Positions 1 through 7,516 are shown, numbered from the stretch's first letter. The stretch: 8,792 nt of DNA from an uncultured Solobacterium sp. (GCA_937910655.1 CALEMV010000150.1:1-8792); one strand, 5' to 3'. Program-made: numbers and translations. The notes: generated by a model from the sequence alone, not told the origin.

Positions 1-20
1 GTCAAATTGACATTTTCTAT

Positions 21-48
21 TTGATAAAATATTTGTGTCTAATATAAT
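21..48 (+). promoter_or_regulatory. Promoter of the thioester adhesin
   Basis: A TTGATA -35 box (21-26) and a perfect TATAAT -10 box (43-48) are separated by 16 bases in AT-rich DNA. The predicted start near 54-56 leaves a leader of about 27 bases before the ATG. A second -35-like TTGACA lies at 7-12 but has no -10 at usable spacing. Confidence 0.65.
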
Positions 49-53
49 ATTTG

Positions 54-68
54 TGAATTACAAATTCA
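54..68. repeat. Small inverted repeat at the adhesin transcription start
   Basis: TGAATT (54-59) and AATTCA (63-68) form a perfect 6-base inverted repeat around ACA. It sits between the -10 box and the Shine-Dalgarno site, where an operator could lie. It is short and AT-rich, so chance is a real alternative. Confidence 0.3.
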
Positions 69-81
69 TGGGGAGGTTTTT

Positions 82-999
82 ATGAAAAAGAAATTCAAAA
101 CTTTACTGCGGCCTGTATTAACAATATTGTTAATGTTATCAATTTTAATTCCGGTAATTTCAAATGTATCTATACATGTGGAGGCTGCCGAAGAATTTGA
201 GGCATATACAAAATCCGGCGAATACCCTGCAAGTGATCACATTCAGAACTCTATCTATATTAGACCGAAGGGAGCGACTGAGAAGGGAATTGTAGGATAC
301 TGCTTTAATGACCACAAATCATTCCCTGCGGGTACTTTTTCAGCACTTAAGGTATATTACACAAAAGAAGTTGGTAGTGCAGCTACGTTTGAAGAACTGG
401 CAGATACAGAGAGAGTTAGTGGAGAAGATCTCTATAATGGATTGCTTAGAGTTGTTTATGATGGCTATCCTAACAATAAATCTGGTATCCAAGAAAGATA
501 CGGCTTAACAGATGGACAGTTTAGACAGGTTACACAGCTTGCAGTTTGGTATTATACAGATAGATACAATATGCCATTACACGATACAAGCGGTTTAGCT
601 TATTCTCAAAATGAATTGAATGCTTTCAATGATTTAATCAATAGTACTACAGCAATTCCTGCTGGAACATCAATTGATATTTACAGGAGTAAAAATGCTG
701 ATTACCAGCATTTATTAAGTGGTCATATCGTAGACCCAACGCCAACGCCAACTCCAACTCCTACACCTACTCCTACTCCAACACCAACGCCTGTACCAAC
801 TCCAACACCAACGCCTGTGCCAGCTCCAACACCAACACCTGTGCCAACTCCAACACCAACACCTGTACCAACACCAACTCCTGGCACAACTACACCAAAA
901 ACTGGTGATCGTGGTGATATTTCCTTGTATGCAGGATTAATGTTAGTATCAGGACTTGTAATTGTTTGTGTATTATTTAGTTGTAAACAACAAGCATAA
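82..999 (+). CDS. Cell-wall-anchored thioester-domain adhesin
   Basis: 305-residue secreted surface protein. A basic start and hydrophobic core (residues 1-30) form a signal peptide, with likely cleavage after VEA (residue 35). Residues about 37-217 resemble a Gram-positive thioester domain (TQXA type): the Cys is C74 in GYCFN and the Gln is Q152 in the motif TQLAVW. In this family the two form an internal thioester that can bond covalently to host ligands. Residues 219-267 are a Pro-Thr/Pro-Val stalk spanning the wall. A TPKTGD sorting-like motif (271-276), a membrane segment (about 281-300) and the tail CKQQA follow. The usual LPxTG leucine is replaced by Thr and the tail has only one Lys. 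GGGGAGG (70-76) sits five bases before the ATG. The gene stands alone between its promoter and terminator. Family assignment is fairly firm; ligand and sortase are unknown. Confidence 0.85.
   Translation: MKKKFKTLLRPVLTILLMLSILIPVISNVSIHVEAAEEFEAYTKSGEYPASDHIQNSIYIRPKGATEKGIVGYCFNDHKSFPAGTFSALKVYYTKEVGSAATFEELADTERVSGEDLYNGLLRVVYDGYPNNKSGIQERYGLTDGQFRQVTQLAVWYYTDRYNMPLHDTSGLAYSQNELNAFNDLINSTTAIPAGTSIDIYRSKNADYQHLLSGHIVDPTPTPTPTPTPTPTPTPTPVPTPTPTPVPAPTPTPVPTPTPTPVPTPTPGTTTPKTGDRGDISLYAGLMLVSGLVIVCVLFSCKQQA
736..885 (+). repeat. Pro-Thr stalk repeat with 24-bp tandem units
   Basis: The stalk-coding DNA is a degenerate CCN-ACN repeat. From 790 it resolves into four 24-bp units (790-813, 814-837, 838-861, 862-885), each encoding a variant of PVPTPTPT; the second has Ala for Thr and the last ends in Gly. 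Units differ mostly at synonymous third positions. Because the unit is a multiple of three, gain or loss would change stalk length without breaking the frame. Confidence 0.85.
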
Positions 1000-1013
1000 A
1001 AGGATTTGTTAAC

Positions 1014-1045
1014 AAAGCGCTTCACAATGAAGTGCTTTTCTGTAT
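1014..1045 (+). terminator. Intrinsic terminator of the adhesin gene
   Basis: An 11-bp stem (1014-1024 with 1028-1038, one G-U pair) with a CAA loop is followed by TTTCTGTATCT. It begins 15 bases after the adhesin stop codon. Confidence 0.75.
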
Positions 1046-1070
1046 CTATATGGATGAATGTATACATTTA

Positions 1071-1095
1071 AAAAGCCCACAACACGTGGGCTTTT
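1071..1095 (-). terminator. Terminator of ddl, possibly bidirectional
   Basis: A perfect 10-bp stem (AAAAGCCCAC 1071-1080 with 1086-1095) and 5-base loop lie directly beyond the ddl stop at 1097-1099. Read on the minus strand the stem ends in a T run. Read on the plus strand it ends in CTTTTCTT, so it may also back up the adhesin terminator. Confidence 0.8.
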
Positions 1096-1096
1096 C

Positions 1097-2302
1097 TTAC
1101 ATTTTAGATCCTTTGGAACCCTTTGCGCTTGAAGCGGAGAAGTTACTGAGGATATTTGTTTCATAGGAGAAGGTCATTTTTGATCTTCTTCTTTCTCTAT
1201 CTAATGCAAGTTCTACAAGCTTATCCATTAATTCAGAGAATGATACACCAGCTGCTTGCCATAGATAGAAGGCAAGAGAACCTGGGATGGTATTAATTTC
1301 ATTTACATAAACTTTCTTAGTATCCGCGTCCATCAAGAAGTCAATACGACAAACACCAGAGGTGCCAAGTACACGGAAAGTTTCTTTCGCTAATTGTTGG
1401 ATGAGTCTTGTTTGTTCATCCGTAAGTGGTGCAGGTACGATACGTGCTGTACTTGCCATACCTTTAGAACCTTCGCTCTTTGTGCTCTTACTACCACCGA
1501 GGTACTTATCAGAGAAGCTGAGCAATTCATCTTGGGAAACTGAACTTACTTCTTCTAGTACGCTAGCTACACAGGAATAAGAATCTCCAACAACAGAGCA
1601 GTTGATTTCACGCATTGGTTTTACAACTTTCTCTGTGATAATCTTTTCATCATACTGACGTGCTTCATCAAAACATGCAAGATATTCTTCGTCGTTATGA
1701 GCGATAGAGATACCAACAGAAGAACCTGTACGTGCAGGTTTAATAATAACTGGATAAATTAAACGATGTACCTTATCGAGGATTTCACTTTGACGTGTAT
1801 CCATTTCTGAACCATATACCCAGAACCAATTTGTAATTGGTAGGTTGTTATCACTGAGTACATTCTTCTGTAAAACTTTATCCTGTCCAATCGCTGCGCC
1901 ATAAAGATCGCAACCAGCGTATGGAACCTTTAACATTTCAAAGAAACCTTGGATTGTGCCATCTTCGCCATTTGTACCATGCATAACAGGGATGGCTACG
2001 TCGATTGTGCCTAATTCCTTGCGTCCAAAGAGAGAAGCTTTGACAGGACGGATTACGACACGATTATCTTCTGATGCAATGGAAACTTGTGTACATTGGG
2101 AAATCAAATGCTTGAGATCCTTGTAGTTACTCATATCCTTTAATAAATCAGATACATATAGTTTACGTTCCTTTGAGACATATACAGGAATGACATTGTA
2201 TTTATTTTTATCAAGTGCTTCAATCGCTTGATGTGCAGAGATAATACTTACTTCATGTTCGACGGATTCACCACCGAAAAATACTGCGATATTTAATTTC
2301 AT
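1097..2302 (-). CDS. ddl: D-alanine--D-alanine ligase
   Basis: Cytosolic ATP-grasp ligase joining two D-alanines for the peptidoglycan stem peptide. The N-terminal signature GGESVEHEVS (10-19) holds the substrate-binding Glu15. HGTNGEDG (108-115) and the ATP-binding stretch KPARTGSSVG (188-197) follow. TEKVVKPMREI (223-233) is the central strand, and CRIDF (318-322) with NEINTIPGS (334-342) carries the Arg, Asp, Glu and Asn expected to bind phosphate and magnesium. In the omega loop FSDKY (263-267), the Tyr is the residue linked in characterised ligases to D-Ala-D-Ala rather than D-Ala-D-Lac specificity. At 401 residues it is longer than many Ddl proteins, owing to an extended Gly/Ser/Lys-rich omega loop (268-284) and a basic, Ser-rich tail from about 370. 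A GGAGG site (2307-2311 on the plus strand) precedes the start. Single gene, converging on the adhesin. Confidence 0.95.
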   Translation of the reverse strand: MKLNIAVFFGGESVEHEVSIISAHQAIEALDKNKYNVIPVYVSKERKLYVSDLLKDMSNYKDLKHLISQCTQVSIASEDNRVVIRPVKASLFGRKELGTIDVAIPVMHGTNGEDGTIQGFFEMLKVPYAGCDLYGAAIGQDKVLQKNVLSDNNLPITNWFWVYGSEMDTRQSEILDKVHRLIYPVIIKPARTGSSVGISIAHNDEEYLACFDEARQYDEKIITEKVVKPMREINCSVVGDSYSCVASVLEEVSSVSQDELLSFSDKYLGGSKSTKSEGSKGMASTARIVPAPLTDEQTRLIQQLAKETFRVLGTSGVCRIDFLMDADTKKVYVNEINTIPGSLAFYLWQAAGVSFSELMDKLVELALDRERRRSKMTFSYETNILSNFSASSAKGSKGSKM

Positions 2303-2324
2303 AAGACCTCCGTTAACACTCCTT

Positions 2325-2330
2325 ATTATA
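2325..2330 (-). promoter_or_regulatory. -10 box of the ddl promoter
   Basis: Read on the minus strand this is a perfect TATAAT, 22 bases upstream of the ddl start codon. I see no good -35 at 16-18 bases; the best sequence there is a TTCGTT-like hexamer. Confidence 0.45.
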
Positions 2331-2431
2331 CTCTAAACTCCATTCGAAACGAAAATGAAATTTTATAACTTAAAATGAAGTTAATCATAACTAATTAAAG
2401 TGGCTGAAAGTGTAGAGAAATCGCATAAACG

Positions 2432-2440
2432 TGGTAAAAT
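2432..2440 (+). promoter_or_regulatory. Extended -10 promoter of dut
   Basis: TGGTAAAAT combines a TG extended -10 element with a near-consensus TAAAAT hexamer, 29 bases before the dut ATG. No clear -35 is visible. The Shine-Dalgarno is probably within AAGAGGTAGG (2451-2460). It would drive dut, map and the pyrophosphatase. Confidence 0.45.
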
Positions 2441-2469
2441 ATCATGGAAGAAGAGGTAGGTAATACAAA

Positions 2470-2979
2470 ATGAACAAAATTGCACAGTTTGAAAAAGTAA
2501 GTTACGAACAGTTTTATAAGGATTGGCTGAAGACTTTTCCAAATGAAACAAGAGATATTGCGGAAATATACAACGCAATCGTGCTTCCACGACGTGCAAC
2601 AAAAGGTTCTGCGGGGTATGATTTTTATACACCAATTGATTTGAAGATTGCCCCACAAGAAACGGTATTAATACCTACTGGTATCAGAGTAAAGATGGCA
2701 GATGATTATGTATTGATGTTATTTCCGCGTAGTGGACTAGGATTTAAGTATCGTTTACAGATGAATAACACAGTTGGCATTATTGATAGTGACTACTATC
2801 ACGCAGATAATGAAGGACATATCTTCTGCAAACTAACAAATGATACAAATGAAAATAAGATAGTTGACATTGCAAGTGGCCAGGGGATGTTGCAGGGTAT
2901 TTTTGTATCCTTCGGCATTACGGTAGATGATGAAGCTGATGCTGTAAGAACTGGTGGCTTTGGTAGTACAACGAAATAG
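2470..2979 (+). CDS. dut: dUTP diphosphatase (trimeric dUTPase)
   Basis: Hydrolyses dUTP to dUMP and pyrophosphate, keeping uracil out of DNA and supplying dUMP for thymidylate synthesis. All five motifs of the homotrimeric family are present in order: GSAGYDFY (46-53), PRSGLGFK (86-93), GIIDSDYY (103-110, with catalytic Asp106 and uracil-stacking Tyr109), GQGMLQGIF (137-145), and the C-terminal P-loop-like RTGGFGST (160-167). At 169 residues it is somewhat longer than the common 145-150 form because about 30 extra residues precede the first strand (SYEQFYKDWLKTFPNET, 11-27). The third motif also carries a longer acidic loop (HADNEG) than usual. First gene of the dut-map-pyrophosphatase group, with 16 bases to the map start. 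Confidence 0.95.
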   Translation: MNKIAQFEKVSYEQFYKDWLKTFPNETRDIAEIYNAIVLPRRATKGSAGYDFYTPIDLKIAPQETVLIPTGIRVKMADDYVLMLFPRSGLGFKYRLQMNNTVGIIDSDYYHADNEGHIFCKLTNDTNENKIVDIASGQGMLQGIFVSFGITVDDEADAVRTGGFGSTTK

Positions 2980-2995
2980 AAAGATAGGTAGTAAG

Positions 2996-3850
2996 ATGGA
3001 TTTAAAACTTTGGCAAGAAATAGATCAGAATGAACCAATTCCAGAACATATCCTAAAACGTATGGAGGAATTCAGACAAAAGGGTGCGATTTTACCTGAA
3101 GAAAAATATATTAAACGTCCCACCATGATCGAGGGTATTCGTAAGGCTGCTAAATTAAACACACAAGTGTTAGATGAAGTTGCTAAACATATTCATGTCG
3201 GTATGTCGACACAAGAAATTGACGATATCGTTAAAGACTTCACAGAAAAGAATGGTGGCATCTGTGCACCATATCACTATGAAGGTTTCCCAAAACATGT
3301 ATGCACATCAATAAATAGTGTTGTATGTCATGGAATCCCAAAGCACATTCAGAAACTACATGATGGTGATATTGTCAACGTTGACTGTACTACGATTGTG
3401 GATGGGTATTATGGTGATGCGTCACGTATGTTCTGTATTGGAAATGTCAGTGAAGAACGCCGTAAGCTTGTCGAAGAAACAAAGAAATGTCTTGAGATTG
3501 GACTAGCAGCTGCACAACCATGGAATACCGTTGGGGATATTGGTTATGCAATACAGAAGTATGCGACATCCAAAGGATATAGTGTTGTAAGAGAATTGGG
3601 TGGTCATGGAGTAGGCATTGAATTCCATGAAGATCCATTTGTGGCGCATGTTGGTAAGAAGGGTACAGGTATGGTACTTGTACCAGGTATGATTATTACC
3701 ATTGAACCAATGATTAACTTAGGTAAGGCTGCAGTTGTAATCGACCCATATGATAATTGGACTATCAGCACAAAAGACGGTAAAGATAGTGCACAATGGG
3801 AATATACAATCTTGATTACAGAAGATGGTAATGAAGTATTAAGTTATTAA
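2996..3850 (+). CDS. map: Type I methionine aminopeptidase, N-terminally extended
   Basis: Cytosolic metalloprotease removing initiator methionine from nascent proteins. Numbered from the ATG at 2996, the five metal ligands of the pita-bread fold are D130 (NVDCT), D141 (YGDASRMF), H204 (GGHGVG), E237 (TIEPM) and E269 (QWEYT). The catalytic His is H112 in CHGIP, and H211 is in FHEDP. The 284-residue protein has an extension of about 42 residues before the catalytic domain, reminiscent of longer type Ic enzymes; it contains no SEC-C zinc motif. An upstream in-frame GTG at 2954 would overlap dut and has no ribosome site, so I chose the ATG, preceded by a weak AGGTAG. It lies 16 bases after dut and 38 before the pyrophosphatase, fitting one transcript. 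Confidence 0.95.
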   Translation: MDLKLWQEIDQNEPIPEHILKRMEEFRQKGAILPEEKYIKRPTMIEGIRKAAKLNTQVLDEVAKHIHVGMSTQEIDDIVKDFTEKNGGICAPYHYEGFPKHVCTSINSVVCHGIPKHIQKLHDGDIVNVDCTTIVDGYYGDASRMFCIGNVSEERRKLVEETKKCLEIGLAAAQPWNTVGDIGYAIQKYATSKGYSVVRELGGHGVGIEFHEDPFVAHVGKKGTGMVLVPGMIITIEPMINLGKAAVVIDPYDNWTISTKDGKDSAQWEYTILITEDGNEVLSY

Positions 3851-3888
3851 TTAATAAAATAGATGGTGGAGGAGGTAGTTGATAGAAC

Positions 3889-5526
3889 ATGAGTAATCAC
3901 AATATTTATGTAACAGGTCATAAACATCCAGATAGTGATTCAATCTGCTCGGCAATTGCGTTTGCAAATTTATTGAATAAGACTGGTAGTACGGCAATTG
4001 CTTGTCGTCAAGGGCCTTTGAATGAAGAAACAAAATTTATTTTACGTACATTTCATTTAGATAATCCGTTATTGATGACGGATGCACGTGCACGTTTAGC
4101 AGATATCAATCTCGATACTCCAACAACCATTCGTTATGATGAAACAGTTCATCATGCATGGCATCTGATGTTAAGAACACAAAACCGTTCTTTATATGTT
4201 CTGGATGAAAATGAGAATCTATGTGGTATCTGTTCTACAAGTGATCTTTCTCGTTATCGTATCCACGAAGATACTGATTTAAAGGACTTGATGGCAACTG
4301 CGACATTAGATAATATCGCACGTACGATTGGTGGTAAGGTTGTATTGCGACCAAAGGAATTCAGTACAAATGGCCAAGTACACATCGTTACCTTGGATGA
4401 CTTGAAGCTAGTTGAAAGTTTCATCGCTGGTAGTATTATCATCATGTCCGAAGGCCATGAAAAGCAGCTAAACTTAATTCGTCTAGGTGTAAAATGTTTG
4501 GTTCTAACTTGTGATGAACATGCAGCAGATGATGTTAAAGAACTAGCGAAGGAGTATGGTTGTGCAATCGTTGAGACACCTGATCGTACCATGCATACAG
4601 CGACAGTTATCACGGAAAGTTATTCTGTTTCTCAGATTATGACTACGAATTTAATCTGTTTTAAGAATACAGAGTATGTAGAGGATGTTGCGACAAAGAT
4701 GAATGCCTCACGTGTACGTAGTTATCCTGTACTAGATGAAAATGGTAAAGTTGTAGGTGGTGTATCACGTTACCACACACGTAACTATAAGAAACTACGT
4801 ATTGCGCTTGTTGACCATAGCGCAACAAACCAAACAATGAATCATATTGATAAAGCAGACATTGTCGCAATTATTGACCATCACCATATTGGAGATATTC
4901 AAACAGACCATCCAATTGAATACCGTAACCATCGTTGTGGTTGTACAAGTACAATTATTTATGGCTTATATTGTGAGAAGAATATCGTTCCAGATCCAAC
5001 TATGGCTGGCTTAATGATGAGTGCAATTCTTTCCGATACACTAAATTTCAAGTCTGCGACAACAACACTGGAAGATATTAATACAGCTAAAAAGTTAGCA
5101 GAGCTTGCGGGCATTGATGATATCGATGCTTACGCAAGAGAGATGTTAGGTGCTTCTGTTGCCTTGAAGGATTCTACACCACATGAAATCCTCAATCGTG
5201 ACCTTAAGAACTATGATATCGGTAAGTATAAGATTTCTATCGGTCAGACAAACTACAGTCATACCGAAGAAGTACAGAAGTTACTACCTGCATTCAAAGA
5301 GAATATGGAGAAGGAACAGAAGGATCGTCATTTAGATCTGTTACTGATGTTATTTACAGATGTAATGGGTAATGGTTCTTACTTCGTCTTCTATGGACCG
5401 ATGTCTTATGTATTATCAGAGATGATTGAAACACAGATTGATGAACATTCTGGTTATGATCCAAATATCATTTCCAGAAAGCAGCAGTTATTACCAAAAC
5501 TATCTGCGATTATCAAAGAACTCTAA
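3889..5526 (+). CDS. ppaC: Manganese-dependent inorganic pyrophosphatase with CBS-DRTGG-CBS insert
   Basis: Family II (DHH) soluble pyrophosphatase, converting pyrophosphate to two phosphates and so pulling biosynthetic reactions forward. The catalytic DHH domain is split: HKHPDSDS (11-18) supplies ligands H11, D15 and D17, and after the insert come D309 (LVDHS), H331 (IDHHH) and D383 (LSDT). The C-terminal DHHA2 domain ends with substrate-binding ISRKQQ (528-533). Between the halves lie a first CBS motif (about 75-125), a DRTGG-like domain (about 130-245) and a second CBS motif (about 248-300). Plain family II enzymes have about 310 residues; 545 fits the regulatory form, in which AMP and ADP typically inhibit and diadenosine polyphosphates activate. 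This is family knowledge, not shown here. Strong GGAGGAGG site at 3868-3875. Last gene before the 5527 terminator; its substrate is a product of dut. Confidence 0.93.
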   Translation: MSNHNIYVTGHKHPDSDSICSAIAFANLLNKTGSTAIACRQGPLNEETKFILRTFHLDNPLLMTDARARLADINLDTPTTIRYDETVHHAWHLMLRTQNRSLYVLDENENLCGICSTSDLSRYRIHEDTDLKDLMATATLDNIARTIGGKVVLRPKEFSTNGQVHIVTLDDLKLVESFIAGSIIIMSEGHEKQLNLIRLGVKCLVLTCDEHAADDVKELAKEYGCAIVETPDRTMHTATVITESYSVSQIMTTNLICFKNTEYVEDVATKMNASRVRSYPVLDENGKVVGGVSRYHTRNYKKLRIALVDHSATNQTMNHIDKADIVAIIDHHHIGDIQTDHPIEYRNHRCGCTSTIIYGLYCEKNIVPDPTMAGLMMSAILSDTLNFKSATTTLEDINTAKKLAELAGIDDIDAYAREMLGASVALKDSTPHEILNRDLKNYDIGKYKISIGQTNYSHTEEVQKLLPAFKENMEKEQKDRHLDLLLMLFTDVMGNGSYFVFYGPMSYVLSEMIETQIDEHSGYDPNIISRKQQLLPKLSAIIKEL

Positions 5527-5548
5527 GTCCTGCTTTGCAGGGCTTTTT
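5527..5548 (+). terminator. Terminator after the pyrophosphatase gene
   Basis: GTCCTGC (5527-5533) pairs with GCAGGGC (5537-5543, one G-U pair) around a TTT loop, followed by five T. It begins right after the stop codon and lies only 31 bases before rnz, leaving little room for a separate promoter. Confidence 0.8.
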
Positions 5549-5579
5549 GTGTTACCATAGATGAGTAGAAAGAGGTTTT

Positions 5580-6497
5580 ATGCTAGATATTTGTTTACTA
5601 GGTACAGGTGGAACAGTTCCCTTACCAAATCGATGGTTAACATCCTTATTGGTAAGATGGAATGGAAATACATTACTTGTGGATTGTGGAGAGGGTACAC
5701 AGATAGCCATACATCAATATGGATATTCTTGTAAGACAATCGATACAATTCTTTTAACGCATTTCCATACAGACCATACGGCTGGCTTACCTGGTCTATT
5801 ACTAACGATGGCAAAGTCTGAGCGAACAGAACCTGTAACAATCTATGGTCCAAAAGGATTAACAGAAGTATTTGAAGGTATCTATAAAGTTGCTCGCTAT
5901 ATTCCTTTCGAAATTAAGCTTGTAGAAATCGATGGACCACAAGTAGACTTCGAAGTAAATGGTCTAAGAATCAAAGCATTACATGCCAAACATAGTGTAC
6001 CTTGTTATGCGTATATCTTTGAATTAGATCGTACTCGTAAGTTTGATAAGGATAAAGCAATCGCTAAGAATGTACCAAAGAAAGTCTGGGGAAGGCTTCA
6101 AAAAGGCAACCCTGTCGAGTTTGATGGTAAGATGTATACACCTGATGATGTGTTGGGTGAAAGTCGTCAAGGTCTTAAGATGGTCTATGCAACAGATACT
6201 AGACCACTAGAAGAGTTAGTAACATACGGAAGTCATGCGGACCTTTATATCGGTGAGGGTATGTATGGTGATCCAGAAAAGATTGAAAAAGCAAATCTAA
6301 ACAAACATAGTACCATGCAAGAAACAGCAATTCTTGCAAAGCGGATGATGGTAAAAGAATTGTGGTTTACACATTATTCTCCATCCATCAAAGATCCATT
6401 GGAATACGAAACAGTCATAAGACAAATCTTCCCGCAGGCAATCATTCCTGCAGATGGACAAAAAAAGGTACTTCGATTTGTGGATGAAGGGGAATAA
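5580..6497 (+). CDS. rnz: Ribonuclease Z (tRNA 3' endonuclease)
   Basis: Zinc metallo-beta-lactamase-fold endonuclease that cuts the 3' trailer from tRNA precursors. The start matches the family (LGTGGTVPLPNR, 7-18), then VDCGEGTQ (34-41). The zinc-binding box THFHTDH (60-66) has ligands H61, H63, D65 and H66; the remaining ligands are H138 (HSVPCYAY), D206 (ATDTRP) and H265 (THYSPS), with H243 in KHST. Residues about 150-190 form the insertion that makes the flexible arm for tRNA binding in long bacterial RNase Z, so this is not a generic hydrolase. The 305-residue length is typical. An AGAGG site ends four bases before the ATG. One base separates its stop from the lipid kinase start, so the two are co-transcribed and probably translationally coupled. 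Confidence 0.94.
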   Translation: MLDICLLGTGGTVPLPNRWLTSLLVRWNGNTLLVDCGEGTQIAIHQYGYSCKTIDTILLTHFHTDHTAGLPGLLLTMAKSERTEPVTIYGPKGLTEVFEGIYKVARYIPFEIKLVEIDGPQVDFEVNGLRIKALHAKHSVPCYAYIFELDRTRKFDKDKAIAKNVPKKVWGRLQKGNPVEFDGKMYTPDDVLGESRQGLKMVYATDTRPLEELVTYGSHADLYIGEGMYGDPEKIEKANLNKHSTMQETAILAKRMMVKELWFTHYSPSIKDPLEYETVIRQIFPQAIIPADGQKKVLRFVDEGE

Positions 6498-6498
6498 A

Positions 6499-7458
6499 AT
6501 GAGTGTCTATCATATTGTGATTAATCCTGCTGGGGCTAGCGGTAGGACAAATGAGTGTTGGGATATTATCAAAAAAGAACTCGATACAATTGGAGTTGAT
6601 TATAAAGTACATCTCTCAAACCTTGAACATGGTATCAAGGAAATCATGCAAGAACTAACGTCAACCAATGAAAGAGTTAATATCATCTTGATCGGTGGCG
6701 ATGGTTCTATGAACCTAGCAGTTAATGGTATCGTGAACTTTAAAAATACATATCTAGGTTTGATTCCTTGTGGATCAGGAAATGACTTAGCCAAGTCACT
6801 TGGTATTCATGGAACAGAGATTGAATGTTTACACCGTATTTTAAATGACCAGCATGGCAAAGACTTAGACGTAGGTGTATTGACATATCATACACGCTAT
6901 GATGAAAAGGGGAATAAGGTATCTGACGAACCGTATTCACGTCGCTACAATATCAGTTCCGGTATTGGCTATGATGCCGCAATTTCTGAGCAGGTTCAAA
7001 GATCACTATGGAAGAAAGTCTTAAATGCATTACATTTAGGTAAGCTCATTTACTTGTTTGTTGGTGCACGCTTAATTTTCTTACATCATCACTTCAAGAC
7101 AAAGATTCAGATTGATGATCAAAGTTATTCCTATGATAAGTTATTGTTTATCGCAACAATGAACGAACCATATGAAGGTGGAGGATTTAAGTTCTGTCCA
7201 ACAGCGAATCCATGTGACGGTATCTTGAATGCTTGTATTGCGGATGGTTTAGGTAGAGTTGACTTCTTCCGTATTTTTCCTTACGCAATGAAGGGAGAAC
7301 ACGGAAAGTTCAAAGGTGTTTCTCTAAAGGATGGTAAACAGATTCATATTCAAACAGAACAACCAGTATGGGTTCATACAGATGGTGAAGTGGAATACAA
7401 AACAGATTCTGTTTCATATCATCTAATGGATGAAAAGTTACACTTTCTTGGTTGGTAA
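6499..7458 (+). CDS. Diacylglycerol kinase family lipid kinase
   Basis: Soluble, probably membrane-associated kinase of the DAGK catalytic family (DgkB/YegS-like), phosphorylating diacylglycerol or a related lipid; phosphatidate recycling is the usual Bacillota role. Numbered from 6499: VINPAGASGR (7-16), the nucleotide-binding loop GGDGSMNLAVNG (66-77), PCGSGNDLAKSLG (90-102), NISSGIGYDA (151-160), NEPYEGGGFKFCP (222-234), PCDGILNA (238-245) and the C-terminal HTDGE (293-297). The loop has Ser where most members have Thr (GGDGT). 319 residues is near normal. Upstream in-frame ATGs (6454, 6484) lie inside rnz; I chose 6499 because AAGGGG (6487-6492) is correctly spaced before it. The exact lipid cannot be read from sequence, so I leave the symbol empty. 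Confidence 0.88.
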   Translation: MSVYHIVINPAGASGRTNECWDIIKKELDTIGVDYKVHLSNLEHGIKEIMQELTSTNERVNIILIGGDGSMNLAVNGIVNFKNTYLGLIPCGSGNDLAKSLGIHGTEIECLHRILNDQHGKDLDVGVLTYHTRYDEKGNKVSDEPYSRRYNISSGIGYDAAISEQVQRSLWKKVLNALHLGKLIYLFVGARLIFLHHHFKTKIQIDDQSYSYDKLLFIATMNEPYEGGGFKFCPTANPCDGILNACIADGLGRVDFFRIFPYAMKGEHGKFKGVSLKDGKQIHIQTEQPVWVHTDGEVEYKTDSVSYHLMDEKLHFLGW

Positions 7459-7467
7459 TTCGTTATA

Positions 7468-7516
7468 AAAAAGGATTATCTTGATACATGCATTCATGTT
7501 CAATATAATCCTTTTT
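7468..7516 (+). terminator. Long hairpin terminator after the lipid kinase
   Basis: A 12-bp outer stem (AAAAAGGATTAT 7468-7479 with 7505-7516) continues through TTGA-ACATG/CATGT-TCAA inner pairing, with a T bulge and a CATT loop. The descending arm ends in CTTTTTATAT. It closes the rnz-lipid kinase unit ten bases after the stop; the A/T-symmetric stem could also work on the minus strand. Confidence 0.8.

Noticed and set aside
910..918. RGD tripeptide (residues 277-279) in the adhesin, suggesting integrin binding
   Set aside because: It lies after the sorting motif and directly before the membrane segment, so it would be removed on sorting or buried at the membrane; probably chance.
723..1067. 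Minus-strand ORF of 114 codons encoding a Gly-Val repeat
   Set aside because: It is the antisense shadow of the Pro-Thr stalk codons; it has no ribosome site and runs through both terminator and promoter-free DNA.
2381..2656. Two overlapping minus-strand ORFs (about 87-91 codons) across the start of dut
   Set aside because: They are antisense to the dut motifs, have no family features, and exist in the shadow of a confident gene.
2954..2995. Upstream GTG start for map adding 14 residues
   Set aside because: It overlaps dut, has no ribosome site, and its residues do not resemble the family N-terminus; the ATG at 2996 fits.
6454..6498. Upstream ATG starts for the lipid kinase (6454, 6484)
   Set aside because: Both lie inside rnz; the AAGGGG site and the natural family N-terminus support 6499.
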